Source: JAFGRU01 sp016934985
Lineage (GTDB): Bacteria > Desulfobacterota > Desulfuromonadia > Desulfuromonadales > JAAYDE01
Direction of reading: 5' to 3'
Length of the DNA stretch: 64,000 nucleotides
NCBI GenBank assembly: GCA_963665045.2
Contig: CAXXJQ010000009.1
Span: forward strand, 186,001-250,000
The translations under genes were made by a program, and so were the position numbers. The notes below the pieces were generated by a model, which did no database searches, was not told where the DNA came from, and saw only the letters and a program-made list of their open reading frames with translations. Below, piece by piece: positions 62,336-64,000 of the stretch. Position 1 is the first letter of the stretch, and the number at the start of each line of letters is the position of its first letter.

Positions 62336-64000
62336 CTACAACACCAGCTTTTCCGTCGTAATGCTCAAAGCCGTCGACTTATCCTCCAGATAAATGACCT
62401 GATCCGCCGCCGGCCGCAACCCGCGAATACTGCCATCGCCACCATAATCAACATGGCGCACGGCAATAGCCTTACCCTCTTCGTCCTGAAGCGTCTCCGG
62501 CCTGATCACGGAAACGGAGTTCTCGACCCCTTCCACCTCTTCCACGACACGGGCAAGCTCGCTGCGGAACATGGGCCTGCCAAGCTTCCTGTTCTTCAAA
62601 GCGAAGGCTTGAACCAGAGCGGCCCGAACCCCTGTTTTTCACTGCATCGGCATCGTAAGAGGATGTATCGATTCTCAAGGTGATATCCAAAATCAGCCGC
62701 ACCGGTACGAAATCGCAGAGACACAGCTCCACCCCCGGCAGCAGGTGGGAGCGCAGGTAACTTCCCAGGGTTTCCGCGAGACCGTCCATGGTGCCGCCAC
62801 CCGCCGGAACCACCACCACCTTGACGCTTTCATGACGGTTGAACCCAGTGGGCCGGGCAAAAGCCCGGGCTTCCCAGACACTGCTGTGGCGCGTGGCCAG
62901 ATGGCTGATATCGGAAAGGGACACCGCCCGTTCCAGACAGAGAATATTGCCGGGAGCGTTCTCCCCGCATCGACTCCACCCCTTCGACATCGTTGCCAGC
63001 CGCTGCTGGCGAGAGGCTGTCCAACGCCCTCAACCAGGACATGGGGTTTGACCAGTTTGGTGAGGCTTTTCATCACCAGGTTGCCCACAAGACCGGTGCC
63101 CTGGCGATAGACCACCCTGACATTGTTGCTGCCCACTCGGCAAACGGCGGGCGTTGCGGCCGTCGCCGAATAGAATAGTGGAATAGCCCTCTTCGCTCAG
63201 GCGCACTGCATAATGGGCGTCGGCCGGTCCGGAGCCATCGAGGGAATCGACCTGCTGCCAGATTCGCTCCCCGACCTGCACCTCCAGATCCGCCCGCACC
63301 CCGGCGGAAAATGCTGCGTCCTCCAGATGGGAGACTTCCTTTACGGCCAGCACGAAAGACTGTCCGGAAAGGCCGGAATTGCCGCTCCCCAGGACCTTGG
63401 CCGGTTTGCTTTCGCCGTGACCCGCCTTGACGACATTGGCGCGGACGATGGTATTGCCGAAGGTGAAGCCCTTGGCGACAGGCGGCAGGGAAGCCAGGGT
63501 CAAGCTGCCGCTGGCTTTATCGACACTGCGGGATAGTGGTTTTGTAGCCTTCCGCCAGAACGTCGTCCCGTTCTAGAATCACGGTCCGCCCGGCGGCCAG
63601 AAGCGCGGGAAAATGAGGCTGCCGTCACAAGAGGACTCAGGGTTGCACTTAGCGGCGTCGCATTGATGCTGCTCCCCTGCGGTTTCAGTCTCTCGCCAAA
63701 AGGACCGTAAAGACGCTCCAGAGAGCCAGAAGGGCTCCCCTCAAGGATGAGAGCAAAACAACTCTCCTGCTTGTGAATCTCTTTGATACGCACCGCCTCG
63801 CGTGCGCCGCTCCTGACCTCGGCCACCAGCCATTGACCGCTGGCAAGGCCTTCAGGGCTGCCGGGGAAAACATAAGAGCCGGCAGCAACCCCTTCTGCTG
63901 CTTTACCGACCGGCTTGGACCCGGTCCAAACGACAAAAATTTTCTGCAGTTTGCTTCCGCTTAATTTCCAGTAAACGCTTTCAAAATCGTCGTCTGCCGC
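62336..64000 (-). pseudogene. Baseplate J-like protein (TIGR02243 type), frameshifted, 5' end beyond window
   Basis: Coding sequence runs in from the window edge (ADDDFESVYWKLSGSKLQKI) and continues with frame changes near 63550, 63150, 62970 and 62640 to the stop at 62336. Conserved parts: VLGSGNSGLSGQSFVLAVKE, YSTILFGDGRNARRLPSG, the baseplate J core LSDISHLATRHSSVWEARAF with KVVVVPAGGGT, and the end VEGVENSVSVIRPETLQDEE. The family forms baseplate wedges of contractile tails and injection systems. The rest of the operon (sheath, tube, ATPase) would be expected beyond 64000. Confidence 0.75.

Noticed and set aside
1..64000. CRISPR arrays, rRNA and tRNA genes.
   Set aside because: No regularly spaced direct repeats and no recognisable rRNA or complete tRNA sequence were found on reading both strands.

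Overview
The window reads as chromosome of an anaerobic, metal-using deltaproteobacterium, most likely of the Desulfuromonas/Geobacter/Pelobacter group. This is inferred from gene content: two feoAB clusters with DUF2023, Cys-rich and DUF4198 partners, a DtxR-type regulator, class I hybrid cluster protein, an NrfHA cytochrome remnant, and a PilM/N-PilO-secretin-PilT-PilB-PilC machine. No rRNA, tRNA or CRISPR array was recognised.

Layout. 0-8.2 kb: a REP-type transposase cut by the window edge, a P-type H+-ATPase with a universal stress protein, a broken peptide deformylase, a MarC membrane protein, a cardiolipin synthase fragment and an IS110 element. 8.2-16.6 kb: a small Cys-rich secreted protein interrupted in frame by TGA, a DtxR-like repressor divergent from feoA-feoB and four accessory genes, then DUF2325, a Cys-rich protein, an AraC-type regulator and a periplasmic binding protein. 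16.9-34.6 kb: a pseudopilus/secretin cluster. It holds three large prepilin-like proteins (one with two GspG-like domains in tandem), a PilM-PilN fusion, PilO, a PilP-like protein, a lipoprotein secretin, PilT, PilB/GspE, PilC/GspF, a parvulin lipoprotein, small envelope proteins and a GspG-like protein. 35-44.2 kb: a frameshifted prolyl oligopeptidase and a second feo cluster, mostly frameshifted. 44.5-49.5 kb: a GGDEF cyclase, CheW, a methyl-accepting chemotaxis protein and small proteins. 49.5-56.2 kb: hcp with a cupin gene, an out-of-frame nrfH-nrfA deletion fusion, a conserved hypothetical and an AsmA protein. 56.4-64 kb: the 3' end of a contractile-injection-system-like (phage-tail-like) operon on the minus strand: DUF6519/beta-helix protein, tail protein and baseplate J-like protein, all with several frameshifts.

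How it fits together. The central 35 kb is iron-themed: Fe(II) uptake loci flank the AraC-regulated binding protein and the pseudopilus machine. The AraC gene sits beside two nearly identical tandem-repeat operator/promoter modules, one before the binding protein and one before the small gene leading into the second prepilin. This is the best evidence for an undescribed regulon linking metal acquisition to the secretion/pilus machine.

Caution. Many genes at 4.5, 6.2, 35-43 and 58-64 kb carry single-base indels, some in homopolymers, while their protein sequence stays well conserved. Some of these 'pseudogenes' may be sequencing or assembly errors; the nrfH-nrfA fusion and the two nonsense codons in the EAL gene are harder to explain that way.
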